Assembly: GCA_963971405.1 (NCBI GenBank)
Contig: OZ020488.1
Location: 31,639,089-31,703,088, forward strand
Reading direction: 5' to 3'
DNA length: 64,000 bases
From: Psococerastis gibbosa
Taxonomy: Eukaryota; Arthropoda; Insecta; Psocodea; Psocidae
Shown: positions 34,478-46,118 of the stretch, in pieces
How positions within the stretch are numbered: position 1 is the first letter of the stretch
Layout: each line of letters begins with the position of its first letter
Notes under the pieces: model-generated
The model's input: only the letters and a program-made list of their open reading frames with translations
Told to the model about the DNA's origin: nothing
Databases searched by the model: none
Translations under genes and position numbers: made by a program

Positions 34478-34788
34478 CAGGGGCGTAAAGTTGGGGGGGG
34501 GGCAAGGTCCAACTCGCCCCCCAGCTCCTTTTGGGGGGGGGGGGCTCCCCCAGCCTTGAGCATTCTAAGACGTGGTCCATACTTCATGGTTCCCTTTGCA
34601 GCAATATTAATATAAGCATTCCTTTTTTAGCTTTGTAAAATCTACAGCTATACTTTACAACTATTAAAATTCGTAAAACCCTACTATTTTGCTCTTATAT
34701 TTTCAATTTTTCCTTAAATCCTGCCTTATGACGTCATAAGGTCTACTTAGTTTTGCCTCTGCCATCATTCTAAAAGTTTACGCCTCTG
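34478..34788. mobile_element. hAT-like MITE, 311 bp
   Basis: Left terminus CAGGGGCGTAAAGTT and right terminus AAGTTTACGCCTCTG are inverted repeats with two mismatches. Flanking octamers GTTTAAAT and GTCTAATA share only five bases, so the duplication is degraded or the end is slightly off. Three poly-G and poly-C tracts lie in the first 90 bp. Confidence 0.65.
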
Positions 34789-35220
34789 GTCTAATAATAA
34801 TATACTATACAATAGTTGGGGTGGGACAGTAATAGCAAGGCCGCCATTTGACCCCCCCCCCCTAATTAACCTGCACGCCCACCTTGTACCTCACCTACAA
34901 TATGAAATTTTAAATTCAAACGAGATGGAAATTTTTTGACTTTAATTTTTACCCCAAAAAAAGGCTAGGCCAAATAAATATTAATGCATTGTTATAGCCA
35001 AATGCATAAGTCAATTAAAAAAGAACATAGTTTTTTGGCGATTTTCTCTATTTTTTCGTTTTTATTTTATTTCCAGAAAAATAGATGTTTTTTAGTCAAA
35101 AATACAATACAGTCTACCCGCTACCGTGTTTAAATTTCAAACACATGTGCGCCCTCAAGCGGGAGCGTGCGAGAGAATGAATGGCAACCACAGTAGATCC
35201 TTAGATTCCTATCGGTAGCT
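34789..35220. other. Unannotated AT-rich DNA
   Basis: Poly-C near 34853-34862 only. Confidence 0.4.
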
Positions 35221-35223
35221 TAA

Positions 35224-35604
35224 GGCGCCCATTCCATTGACCGGCTAGGGCTATTTCCAAAACGGTGACGTGGTAGCAGACACTCAAGACTTAGGTAGCA
35301 TCTCCACCGACCTCGCATTGCAGATTGCAAGTGACATTGATGGAAATGTTTATTTTTCTTTTTATAGAAATCTATTAAAATGTTTGTAATTAACATATCC
35401 CATGAAGCCATTTTTTAATTTTAGTTTGTTTGTTTGTGATTTTATTGTATGATCATTGATCAATTTTAACTATGGCATAGAGGAAAATAAACATTTCCGT
35501 CAATTCTGCAATGCGAGGTCGGTGGAACGCCACCTAAGTCTTGAGTGTCTGCTACCACGTCACCGTTTTGGAAATAGCCCTAGCCGGTCAATGGAATGGG
35601 CACC
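35224..35604. mobile_element. Double-ended palindromic MITE, copy 1 (381 bp)
   Basis: Outer ends GGCGCCCATTCCATTGACCG and its complement, flanked by TAA (35221-35223, 35605-35607). Each arm contains GTGACGTGGTAGCAGACA, then ACTTA, then a second terminus-like motif that starts the inner pair (35294-35534, CTCCACCGACCTCGCATTGC). The unique core holds, on the minus strand, an ATG at 35411 opening MASWDMLITNILIDF. See the findings for interpretation. Confidence 0.9.
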
Positions 35605-35639
35605 TAAAAAGCAGGATTGTACCATACATACGTAACTAT

Positions 35640-35870
35640 ACTTACTTTACTTAGGCTTGCTGTACAGTCCGTTTAGATCCTCGGTCGCTGCAACCACGTC
35701 GTTCCATCTCTCGTCTCTTGCTGCCAAATTTCTCTTCCAGAAGCGGACATTAAGCTTCCGGAGATTTTCACTAACGCCATATGACCTCTTTCTCGGTTTA
35801 CTGCCTTATTGATTCATTCGACATGACCCAGCCATGTGAGTCTCCCTGATTTTATGTCATCAATAACTCA
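35640..35870 (-). mobile_element. Non-LTR ORF2 C-terminal tail
   Basis: The minus strand reads KSGRLTWLGHVE, then after a frame break LRKLNVRFWKR and ARDERWNDVVAATEDLNGL. The R.L.WLGHV and RDRERW..VV..A.DLNG blocks are the standard end of a widespread animal LINE endonuclease-reverse transcriptase. TACTTACTTTACTTA beside it is the tail. It sits 36 bp from the MITE at 35224. Confidence 0.7.
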
Positions 35871-36714
35871 TGGCTTCTGGTATAGTGCTACTAATTTGCC
35901 GTTAGTCCCTATTCTCCACCCAACGGAGTAAATTTCTACCCAGCAACCAAAAAATTGATTTTGGAACACAAATCTGTATTGATTTCCCGTGATGTTACTA
36001 AATTAGTAGTAAGTAGTAAGCAGGTTTAGTGTGGGTAGGCGGAGAGGTGGCAACAAGGAGAGAGGGGTCAGTTGCGGTTGCTGAGATAATGGGATCTGGA
36101 ATCCCCCCCCCCCCCCGCGCCGCTGTTGCCCTTGCAGCTGCAAAGTGGCGAGTTAATTATTCCCCGCAGAACCCTCATTATGGGGGAGGGGGAAGGGGAA
36201 GGACCTCTTCTTTCCTGCAGGTGGCATTAAGTTGATGTTCAGATTGGCCCATTCTTTCTCCCTTAACACGTTACAAATTAACAATATGCTGTTAATTAAT
36301 TTTATATCAATTAATAACAATTATTATTACGTGGAGTATACTTACTGCAAATGAACAAATAATCTTTTCATAGTAAATGTCTTTTCAGTGATTGTATTTT
36401 AGTAAAGGATAACTTTGGGTTTATATTTAATATTTCAAAAAACTTTAAAATAAAACTTAATTATGTTTTGATGTAAAATATATTTGAAAATCTTTTCTTT
36501 TTCTGCCTGAGGTGATATCATGTATTCAAACTAGCCCAGACAAACCCCTCAGGGGTTTTGTGTACTCTATGAAATATTGTATGCCTTGTATTTTCTGTTG
36601 AATATATGCCCTTGGTCCGTGGAGTAACGGACGAAGGAAAAGAAGAAGATTACTTTTGTATTATGTACTGTAAACATTACACATTATTATATTGTATGCC
36701 CGATAGCAGACCGA
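35871..36714. other. Unannotated; poly-C/G-rich patch at 36100-36200
   Basis: The ORF at 36029-36235 crosses a poly-C tract and GGGGGAGGGGGAAGGGGAAGG; compositional artefact is likely. The rest is AT-rich. Confidence 0.4.
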
Positions 36715-36845
36715 CCAAAGCTCTTTGGGAAACCGCCCGATGAGGAAGAAGACCTAAAGGAAGACCGTGGCTGAGGACCACGAAAGGTGGAGGACTATTG
36801 TTAGAGCGGCCAAAAACCAGGCTGACTGCGCCAAATTAATGTAAT
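36715..36845 (+). mobile_element. Short non-LTR C-terminal tail fragment
   Basis: Plus-strand frames read GRRPKGRPWLR and then ERWRTIVRAAKNQADC. GR.PKGRPW and D.ERWR.IVR.A are the repeated end motif of LINE ORF2 proteins. Only about 40 codons survive, with frameshifts. Confidence 0.6.
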
Positions 36846-37218
36846 GTAGCCTAATGTGCGCCATAATATAAAACAGAGAATTGACTGCCAACTTAATACA
36901 ATAGTTCATTGAATGTTTCACAAGTTAGCATCTAATAATACTAATACTCAAATCAAATCAAATGTATTTAACTCTATCTCAAGGTACAGGACACATATCT
37001 ACAATTCTCGACCCCAAATGTTCCTAAGAATGTGCTTGGGGACTAGACTAAATTCAATTCAATAACAATAACATGTGTGCCTCAAATGGATAGCTATACT
37101 ATTGGAAAGCAAAAATGAAAAGATTTGTTAATACAAATAGATAAATAGTTGTTTAAAAAAATTAAAATAATACTAAATCATTTCATATTTTCAGATGGAC
37201 GGGTATAATAGGCTATTA
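36846..37218. other. Unannotated AT-rich DNA
   Basis: ATCAAATCAAATGTATTTAAC near 36952 may be a degraded LINE 3' end. Nothing else is seen. Confidence 0.35.
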
Positions 37219-37250
37219 GGCGGCATTTCCACCGACCTCGTTTTTCATAA

Positions 37251-37391
37251 GGTGGTGTTTCCACATACGTCAATCGTCAATGAGAAATATGGTTTTGACG
37301 TGGTAGCAGAATTTTTAGTATGTCTTTAATGTCTGCTAAACCTTCAATTCCACATTTCTCATTGACGATTGACGTATGTGGAAACACCGCC
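37251..37391. mobile_element. Palindromic MITE nested in left arm of 37219 element
   Basis: GGTGGTGTTTCCACATACGT to GTATGTGGAAACACCGCC, 141 bp, with the central GACGTGGTAGCAGA hairpin. Flanked by TAA (37248-37250 and 37392-37394) inside the outer element's terminal repeat CATAA|TGC, which is intact as CATAATGC in the opposite arm at 38570. The insertion is precise. Confidence 0.9.
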
Positions 37392-38189
37392 TAATGCACA
37401 TGACATGACGTGGTACCGGAGGGGGTCACGTGCCTGGCCGGGAAATGTCTTTGCAGAGGGTTCGTAATATATGTTTTAAACCGCAGTGGTATAGTAAAAA
37501 TCGATAGAAGGGTATAGTATACGCGTAGACATGCTTACACTATTGACTAAACCAAAAATTACAATTACATTAGGTCTAAAATTTGTGCATGAAGCAATTA
37601 AAAACATACCTTTTAGAACATTTTTACGTGCCCCACAGGGAAGAAAAACCTCCAACTTTTGTAATGAAATGCACTTTAGTCAGAAGCTCAATACTTAATT
37701 TGACAGTAAAGCGCCAGAAATAGGTAAAACTGCAATTATTTGAAATAATACAAGTCAAATACGGAACAGGTACGAGACGCGGGGCTTTGTTTATAAAATG
37801 GATATTCAACGATCCCGTGGCTGGAGACCGTTATCAATATGGCTGCTAGTGTAGCCTGGACAAGATAAGTATGCAATTCGGCGGGGAAATAGCCTGCACA
37901 AGCTCACTACTAAACTACAGAGTATTTGACCGGGTCCAGGTATCCGCTTTGCTATGCTGCAATGTGTAAGACTGATATTTTTTGCGTTGGTACTTATCTC
38001 TGATAGTTGGCTTTTGGTTAACGGGTGCCTCGTAAGACATATTATGACTCCCGCCGCTCCAGTTCTATTATATTTCTATGTATTCAACGCTCAACGGTCA
38101 AGGCCACAACCCTCCGGTGTGGCCTTAATAAGTCTCCCTATTATAACTTAATTTATAATAGATAAGTTAAGTATCTACTTACTTTCACT

Positions 38190-38535
38190 TTTACATCGCC
38201 TTTGTCCTCAGGGAGGGTCGGCGGCACGGCAGCGGCGTTTCCAAACAACTCTGTTTAGAGCGTCTTCCTTGTTCAGAGCGAGAGTCCTTATGTCTTCTTC
38301 GATTTTTCTGGGGAGTTTCATTTTCGGTCTTCCCCGGGGGCTGGGTCCAGGTAGTGTCATGTTCTGTATACGCTTTAGGAGGGATTTTTCCTCTCTCCTC
38401 TCGACGTGGCCCCACCAGCTGAGTCTTCTTTCCCTCAGTTTCAGTGCGACATCAGCAGTTTTCATCTCCAACCGTATGTCCTCATTTCGGCGTCGGTCTT
38501 GCAGGGTCTTCTTAAAATATGGCAGAGACTTATTT
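38190..38535 (-). mobile_element. Non-LTR ORF2 C-terminal tail inside MITE-like element
   Basis: The minus-strand frame 38471-38208 reads VALKLRERRLSWWGHVERRE, later PRGRPKMKLPRKIEEDIRTL and EDALNRVVWKRRCRAADP. This is the classic GHV..R...GRPK..W...D...L.L..EDA.DR..WRR..R.ADP tail of animal LINEs. The frame is open for about 87 codons plus an upstream RNEDIRLEM in a neighbouring frame. ACTTACTTTCACTTTTAC (about 38178) is the probable tail. Confidence 0.75.
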
Positions 38536-38610
38536 ATGATGTCTGCTACCTCGTCAATGCATTCTCATCAATGCATTATGAAAAACGAGGTCGGTGGAAT
38601 TGCCGCCTTA

Positions 38611-40910
38611 TGTTTTAAAGCCCGATGCCCAATCTGATTACAAATTTAACCATCTGATCTTCCATTCATGCATAGAGCACCTTCTTACCCTCTTTAGTAT
38701 CTTATAGCCTACGTATCATTGAGCCCATCCTCTCCCCTCCATCTCTGTAGCTTACCTATTGTATGTCTCATAGCTTCTGTATGGACTCGACGAAGGAATT
38801 GTTTGTTTTCATGGTTACGGTATTATTAATGCAGCGCTGCACTGTGTGTCGGTGTCTATGGAATCCCCCTTGTATTTTTGTTTGCGGCTCCTAAAAGTCT
38901 CATTAACACCACATTGCATTGTCGTAAAGAATGATGGATATCGTAAAGGAATGCCGCTCATACCAGTTTCATGGTCGACGGTTTTTCTTAAACTTATTAT
39001 GCAATGCCCCGTACAGCCCAGGCTTAATTATAGCCTAGTATAAAACAAACGTGCCAAAATTCAAGCAAAACATAAGAATTATATTTTTTAAATACAATCA
39101 GTAGGTGCGCTATTGTAAAAAGTATAAGTAAGTATAAATATAATTGAACAATCAATAAAAATCAAAGCATAAATCCCCAGCTCTAAGTACAAAAATGACT
39201 TGTCACTCTGGGGTCAAAAGTTAAGTACAATACCTATCTTTTTTTTATCTTATACAGTCCAAAAAGTATAAAATTTAGTAGAATAAAACCTACAATGTAA
39301 CAGTTTTGTAATAATGGAAAAATCCGAATAATTGCCGCAGTTAGAGAAACGTCAAAAAACCTATGTACAAAAGCTGGTGTCTTGAATGGTTTTTATTTGG
39401 TACAAGAAGCCTTGTTATCTCGTCTTGAGTTTCGAAATGTATGAATGAATATGAATGAATATATTTTAGTACGATACAATGAGACAATATACAATATAAC
39501 AACAATTTATAAAAATCACGCCACTGGGCAAATGCCCGAGTGTGGCCTACATCAGTTAACCCAACGAAATAATCAGTTAAAGTTTGCTAGCTAGGCTACA
39601 ATAAAATAGGTATACTCATGTTTAATTTTGTTTACTGGTGGCAAGGCAACTGTTTGTCAAGTGCCTTCACCTATGACACTTACCTTTAAGCCATTTTATG
39701 TCTTAACATCGCCAAGAACTGAGTTGAGCTTGCTTAAAGCATTTGAAAACGCAGGCAAGACACAGGAAAAGTGCCAAAGTGGAAGTTGTTATTTACTAGA
39801 ATTAAGTGCCTTAGCGCAACATGCAACTTTTCTTTCTTGACATAGTAAAAAAAACCGGTCTTGGCGCTCCGGGAGACAATAATGTGTCTTGTGGCAAGAC
39901 ACTATTTTTGCTTTTCTACACCCAATAATACGAAGTTCACTCCAGTTTCTTCAGTAGAGACAGAGTGTTTTTATATACACAGCATAGTTACGAATTATTA
40001 GATGACTTTTGTATTGTGCCAAAATATGATCCAGACGAAATTTGGAACGGTTTACTAACATTGCTAATGAACCCCCATTTCTTCACTCTCAAATCTCACA
40101 ACCACTCATATGCAAATGCTAAATATGTTTCCCAAAACAATATATCAAAGTTGAAGTTATAAATTTACAGGGCCACAGGGGTAAATTGACACAAAAATCC
40201 TATTTGTATTCATCCACCATGAAGTTAATCTTTCTTCCCGACAAATAGACACCTTCGTCACGGATCTTTGATGCAGTCACTGTGAAAAATGGTGACATTA
40301 GTAACCCCCTCTATAGAATAACGGCAGATAAATGTTTTAAGGACGAGGAATCATTCGAGCTTAGTATGAATAGTTGCAGAGGGGCTTTCCTCAAATAAAT
40401 CTTGATTAACGCGGAAGGGTGAGAAGATATGGGCAATTTGAATATGAATGACCAAAGCTTTGTACTGCATGGCCATATAAGGACAGGCCCGGTGGAGTTT
40501 TTGTCATTCACGAATGAGGTCCGTTTCGGGTGTAAGTAGCTAATTTATGTGTTATTGTTGTGATAGGGGAAACGAGTTTTATTATTTTTAAACGAGTCAG
40601 CACCTTTTCAGCTGTATACAGTACAAAATATGCTAAATTATTATTATTTTTTCTTTTGCATATTTTATCCTATGTAGTATTAGCCTAAGTAATGGGCAAC
40701 ATCTGGATCATACCCTAGCCGGTGAGAGTTTTAGGGGTGGGGGCAGCCCAAAATGGGAAAATAAAAGGCGAAAGTATATAATGTGAGTTGTAATGCATAA
40801 TTTGCTAGATCTACTAGTATTATATTAAACTTTTTCTTCTTCCAGCTCTACAACCCTTGATGGGCTTTGGCACTCCTCCAGTCATCAGTCATCTCTGTTT
40901 TGTAGAACGC
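38611..40910. other. Unannotated 2.3 kb
   Basis: AT-rich. Short ORFs at 38846, 39628, 39965 and (minus) 40311 carry no motif. Imperfect (TGAATGAATA)n lies at 39443-39465. No gene is supported. Confidence 0.4.
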
Positions 40911-41195
40911 CAGGCGCGGATCTAGAATGAGACCAAGGAGGGGGCTAAGATTAAATACGATTCTTTTTTGTAAAACAGGGCTGAAATATTGGGGTTTTAC
41001 GCATTTTCAGAGCAATAAGGTTCTATATTATTGGTAATTAATACAATTGAGCAGAGGGGGGGCCCGGGGGTCTCCCCCGGGAGGAAATTTATGAAAAATA
41101 TAGGACTGAATCATATAGTGGGTTTTTTTAACGCATTTTGAGGAACCTAATGGGGGGAGGCTATAGCCCCCATACCCCCCGTAGATCCGCGCCTG
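40911..41195. mobile_element. hAT-like MITE, 285 bp
   Basis: CAGGCGCGGATCTAGA at the left and GTAGATCCGCGCCTG at the right: 14-bp terminal repeat. Flanking octamers TAGAACGC (40903-40910) and TACAACGC (41196-41203) match 7 of 8. It contains GGCCCGGGGGTCTCCCCCGG, the same unit as 14974-15497. Confidence 0.85.
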
Positions 41196-42600
41196 TACAA
41201 CGCTGAACGGACTCCCAACTCTCGAAGGTCAGTTTCCAACACTCATTCTTCCAGCGTTTTCGAGGATCCAGCGTTTTTGAGGAAGATCTAATAGACGTTC
41301 TGGTAACAGGTCAGTGATGAGCGGTGAGAGGTTTAGTTAGGTTTCAACACGGGAAGAGGTTGTTAGCGAGAGGTCATCTGGGCTTGCCCCCACCCCCTGC
41401 CTAAGGCTCAAGGTATCTAATATAAGGGAATTACCGACAGTCATTTTCGTTGAAGTTTCAATTCCTTGGCAGTGGTGTAAACATGATAGCAATGACACAA
41501 TTTTTCGCATAATCGCAACCCAATAAACCATTTAACTGCCGCAGCAGTCAGTCAAATTCGGCCTATGGCTTCAACTGTCCAGAAGTTGATCAAAGTAGCT
41601 GTAATTCTGGTCATCTTCGGGAATTCTCATGAGATATCGAAACTTGAATGTTGCATGTACACTGGACAGTTAGCCGTTTATTCGGCTGGATCCAAAGTGA
41701 AATTGGTAGCCCTGTAGAAGTCAACAAGAACAAGTCTGCTTCGTTTATATTGGTGGAAATAGCACCTAGTGACCTAAAGAGGGATAAGCAATCCAGTTGG
41801 AACCCACGGGGCTCTGATTAGACCTGTCCGTGTCTAATGGCACCAAATAAATCTCACATATCACATATTCACTTGATTAATGGTGAAAAATGTGTTGCGG
41901 AAGATACGCAGGCTGAGTGAAAAAACGAGCCAAGTGATTAACTGGCGGCTATTCACTAAGACCTATTTATCACTGCTGTCAGAGGCCTATAATTTGGCAA
42001 CAGGCTACAAATTTAAATGGCAGCGGAGCGGACGCTCGCAGCGACGGCTTCGACGCGGTCCAACGCTTCGAAGAACGCCTACTTTGCCACACCATGGATT
42101 ATTTATGTGCAAGTTTCGCGAAGCCCATTAGGAAGTGACGCAACTAGATGAGTGATAGACGGCACGGTCCGTTAACAGAACGTTACATGGGATTGGCCTA
42201 CAAGTTTTAGTGCACGCAAGTTTTTTTTACAAAACGCATCCATTAAAGTTGTCATCTTTAATGATGAATGTTTTGTACAATACATTAAAGTCTAAATATA
42301 AAGTATAACGTAGTCTGAAATTGATATAAATAATCCATGGCTGCATCAAGACTGTTCTTAAGAATAATAGTATATCAGTATACTGTAGTTATAACTAGTT
42401 CAATTTCCAATTAAGAATTAAGGGGTTTTCACTATTCTGTGAAAACGAAGGCAATACTAATAAATAGAAATTAGAAACAAAAGTAAATAAATAATAATAA
42501 TAATATTTTACGTTGCAAAAGAAATCAAGACCACAAGATGAGTAAATATATAGATACAAAATACTAATACTATCAGAGTATTGCACTATTATCAGTATAA
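41196..42600. other. Unannotated
   Basis: A GC-rich island at 42015-42090 (Arg-rich in the ORF at 41880-42131) has no known domain. No gene is supported. Confidence 0.4.
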
Positions 42601-43090
42601 GTGTATAGTAAAGTAAAGTAAAGTAAATTTTTATTTCCTTCAAAATTTAGATTTACAATTATTTTATAAGTATAATATCAGTAGGAGAGGACCCTTTAGG
42701 ACGAGCCTGTGCTGGGCCTCCTTTTAATATAGCTAATAGCTAAAACTAAAAACTAAAACTAAAAACTAAAAAACTAAAAACTAAGATAAGCTAATATAAT
42801 AATTAATAAATTTTAGTTGCAATAACTAAACATGCAATGCAATAAAAAACATGCTGACATTCTGGGTGGCTGTTAGGACTGTACAAGACGGTTTATGTAC
42901 CTATATTTCAGGGTATTGGCTGAGTTCTTTTTTAATTTTAGCTTTGTAAATAGTTGGATTTAATGCTGATTTAACTGATAGAGGGAGCAAATTGTAAGCT
43001 TTTACTGAGAGAAAAACGTGTGAATGCTGAAACAAGGTAGTTCTATAAAAGCTGGGGTTTTGAGGCAGCTCTGTTCAGTCAATCTGGTTC
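42600..43090 (-). mobile_element. LINE 3' end with (TTTAC)n tail
   Basis: The minus strand from about 43060 reads HSHVFLSVKAYNLLPLSVKS, then TIYKAKIKKELSQYP, then stops. VK.YN.LP..(L)...F...LK..L is the C-terminal motif of CR1/Jockey-like ORF2 proteins. A 3' UTR with imperfect (CTAAAAA)n at 42740-42785 leads to (TTTAC)n at 42605-42627 on the minus strand, a normal LINE end. It is 5' truncated. Confidence 0.65.
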
Positions 43091-43399
43091 CATGTGATGG
43101 CCTAAGGTTGGCTCCCAGCGCCCATAGTGCTACGTAAAGTGGAATCAGAAACAATTATAGTAGGATTCCACTTTCCGCGGCTTTACCAACGATAATGAAA
43201 GCCATCACAAGCCCTGATAGAGTGATAGATAGATATTTTTTTCTCCGTGTCAGTATACTGACTGTGGCATTACACTTACACAATTACATTAGCAAGTAGT
43301 AAGTACTGCTAGTAGGAACCTAATATTAGCTACTGATCGTGAAGAGTCGCCATTGTATGAGCATGCCAACGACTCTAACGCTGATACAGAAGCTGAGTA
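43091..43399. other. Unannotated spacer between two LINE remnants
   Basis: GTGGAATC...GATTCCAC at about 43139-43172 is a small inverted repeat. No gene seen. Confidence 0.4.
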
Positions 43400-43660
43400 G
43401 CTGATGACGGTTAAAAAACGGAAACTAATATACTTCGGTCATGTGATGAGGAACGAAAAGTATCACCTTCTGCATATAATAATCCAAGGGAAGATAGACT
43501 GATAGAGAGACTGAGGGCTCCCGGCAGAAGAAGAACATCCTGGTTGAAAAGTTTGGCAATAGCACAATTTCCCTCTTCAAAGTAGAAGCATCCATGGTCC
43601 AAATTGTCATGATAATTGCCAATCTTCGATAGAAGAGGCATTTACAGAAGAATAAGAAGA
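43400..43660 (+). mobile_element. Non-LTR ORF2 C-terminal tail (YFGHVMRNEKY type)
   Basis: The plus strand reads VKKRKLIYFGHVMRNEKYHL then LHIIIQGK; after a frameshift, RERLRAPGRRRTSWLKSL. R.L.YFGHV.R...Y.LL..I.QGKI...R..GRRR.SWL..L is a very common insect LINE tail. The last frame ends with IANLR before a GAAGAAGAA run. The minus-strand ORFs at 43411-43641 are its shadows. Confidence 0.75.
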
Positions 43661-44321
43661 AGGGGAACTAATACTCTGGATTAGGCGCTTTACAGACGTT
43701 GAACCTCTTTAAGTGGAACCAGTCCGGTAATTTTCTGTCTATATATTTGTGCAAATGCCTTAAGAGGGTGATAACTGCCGAAGGACATGCAGCAGTTTTA
43801 CACAAAGGCAGTGAGTGATATTCGGACGCGTAAAAGGGAGCTTTGAAGCGCGAAATCCCAACCAAGGGTTGACCGAGCCAGTTTGTAAATACCCCATATG
43901 TCATAGAAAGGCCCTTGTATTTGGTTACCCCCGACAGCATTTTTGAAATAAGAGGGCCCGTCCAATTGTAATTGCTGTGACGTTCTAACTTATTATATTC
44001 TTTTGAGAGTGTCAGCCGCGCTTTGTCCAGCTGTCATCCCGAGATTTAGTGATATCTTGATAAATAACCTGTAATAGGGCACTCCACATGACAATCCGCT
44101 TCTCATTCAAAAGAAGCAGGGGGGATTCCTGTTTCGTTTTTTTCGCGCTCGATTACGTTTGAGACCTCGCGCTGCATGCGGGACTGGGAAAGGATCGACC
44201 GCAGATTGAATAGAGTTTTTTTTTGTTATCCTTTGTTGTGAGAGAGTTTGTCTCGTTACATGAATATTTACCCCTCATACAATAAATGACTAGCTGTTGG
44301 TGACATCGTCACCTTGTGTAA
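43661..44321. other. Unannotated
   Basis: A minus-strand 90-codon ORF (43668-43940) has no recognisable domain. No gene is supported. Confidence 0.4.
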
Positions 44322-44733
44322 GGCGGCTATTCCACTTGTCAATTTTTCTTCAATTTTGATTATGTCATTGACGGAAAATCATCAATGTTGCATTATTTAT
44401 TTTTACACCCCATTCCACTTGTCTTCAGTAATTGACCATTATTGTTTTCAATTTTCTCCAATTTTGTAAGTTTTCTTCCTTTCTTTTAATTTTATAATCT
44501 ACAAGAAATTTTATGATTTAAATTATGAAATAATTTGTTTGTTCTCAAGAAATTAATTACAATTATTTATCATCGCCATTGTTTAATTTTAGTTGTTATT
44601 CTTTGCAAAGCGTGATTTTAATCAATTATTATTGATCAATTTTAACATGCGGAAGTTAAAATGGACAATAACATAGAGTAAAGAAAAAATCTCATCAATT
44701 ATTGAAGAAAAATTGACAGGTGGAATAGCCGCC
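44322..44733. mobile_element. 412-bp GGCG-family MITE, divergent termini
   Basis: GGCGGCTATTCCACTTGTCA at the left and its near complement at the right, pairing over about 33 bp, flanked by TAA (44319-44321 and 44734-44736). CCATTCCACTTGTC at about 44411 is an internal second terminus-like motif. The interior TTGATCAATTTTAAC and ACATAGAGTAAAG resemble the core of the double-ended MITEs, so the core is shared while the ends differ. Confidence 0.85.
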
Positions 44734-44754
44734 TAACCTACATATAATTACAAA

Positions 44755-44910
44755 GGCTTTCACGGCCGGAGTTACGTGACAAAGCAGTAGAGTCCGGGAT
44801 GATAGCCCGTGGTTGTTCGGAAAGTGTACTTCCAAACGTTTCGTCAGAATCTGCGGTCGACATCTTCAGTGGAACTGCATAGACATCTAAAATTGTATCT
44901 CGGAGGCTCA
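44755..44910. mobile_element. Single-armed relative of the 13195-13437 foldback
   Basis: CAAAGGCTTTCACGGCCGGA, GTAGAGTCCGGGATGATAGC, TTCCAAACGTTTCGTCAGAA and ATCTCGGAGGCTC all match 13195-13437. The second arm is missing. Minus-strand CTGAAGATGTC...GACGAAAC fits a hammerhead-like core (see findings). Confidence 0.65.
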
Positions 44911-45976
44911 GCAGCAACTGAGCAACGGTAGAAAATTAGACTTGTGTAAATTAGACTTTCTCTATGACTATCGCACTCAATTCATGAAAATTCAAGTTTT
45001 GTATGGGTCAAGATGTCCGCTTCGCTACGCTGCAATGTTGTTGTTTTTTCAGTCCTTATTTCCCATAGTTTGCTTATAAGCAACTAATATAATGCTTGCG
45101 TCTATACTTTTATACAATTTTCTCAGATACATACATATTTCCTCCTAATTCCTTTATGTAAAGCAACTACGTTACCACCCACCCGTCCATATCATAAGAT
45201 ACGATAGCATGTCCTCGCCGTACACTTGTTGGGTATATGTTACGGCGGACAGCTGTCTCCCAGATAATGTGCGTAGCCGGCTTTCCAGTCGTGACACAAA
45301 TTTGATATAATTGATTGGATTAATTAACGAAGTTGCTAAGCAGGTCCCTCGGCGAATTAGGTCTCAATATATATGACAGTATGACATACTACGTCTAACA
45401 CTTAGATTATATAACGGTGGGTCTGCATAATAATTGTGCAGTATGTGAGTAAATAATTTTATGATATACCGTACTTAGTCTGTAATAATTTATAATATGG
45501 GTTTTGAAAAAAAAAATATACGATTTAGAACAGTCGTTTTATTAATTCGATCCCAAAACAACTCCCCCATATTATCTATCTAAGTCACACCGCCTCGGCT
45601 TGCTCCTGCCACAGCCCTTCTTCTTCTGCTATGAGCAGAGATGCCTTAGGGGTTGGCGAACAGGGCAATCACCCGGGGCCACGCTCTTGCAGGGGCTTCG
45701 CGCAACAACCCAAGCAAATTAAAAAAAAATATAGATTTTTTGAACTATATTTTTTATTTAAAATCTTTTGATTTTGATCCAATGATCAATAATTATTTAT
45801 TAAGGTTATATAGCATAACGGTAAATTTAAATAAAGCTAGTTAACTAATTCATTCATTCAAAACATAATTGAAAAATTCACTGTCGAAACACTCGAAGAT
45901 CGGTTTTTTAATCGGGTCAGCTCGGGAGTCGTCAAGACATAATGTTCTGCCCCCCGAGTTTCATTTTGTTCGTTAA
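44911..45976. other. Unannotated AT-rich DNA
   Basis: No gene or clear repeat. Confidence 0.45.
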
Positions 45977-46115
45977 GGCGCATATTCCACCGACGTCAAT
46001 AGTCAAAATATTGTTGATATTGGCGTGGTAGCAGACATTTTTACACTGTCTTTAATGTCAGCTGCCACGTCAAACACGTCAATAGTGAGCTATTGACATC
46101 GGTGGAATAAGCGCC
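45977..46115. mobile_element. Palindromic MITE with TAA duplication, 139 bp
   Basis: GGCGCATATTCCACCGACGT to its near complement, flanked by TAA (45974-45976, 46116-46118). The central GGCGTGGTAGCAGACATTTT and GTCTTTAATGTCAGCTGCC hairpin shows one arm of the shared module changed by a small substitution cluster. Confidence 0.88.
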
Positions 46116-46118
46116 TAA

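Larger units (their letters stand above)
37219..38607. mobile_element. 1.4-kb GGCG-family element carrying MITE and LINE tail
   Basis: Left end GGCGGCATTTCCACCGACCT (37219) and right end AGGTCGGTGGAATTGCCGCC (38607) are inverted repeats continuing into CGTTTTTCATAA, flanked by TTA on both sides (37216-37218, 38608-38610). After the nested MITE the left arm resumes TGCAC...ATGACGTGGTACC, pairing loosely with the right subterminal ATGTCTGCTACCTCGTC. The interior has no transposase frame that I can recognise. Confidence 0.75.
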
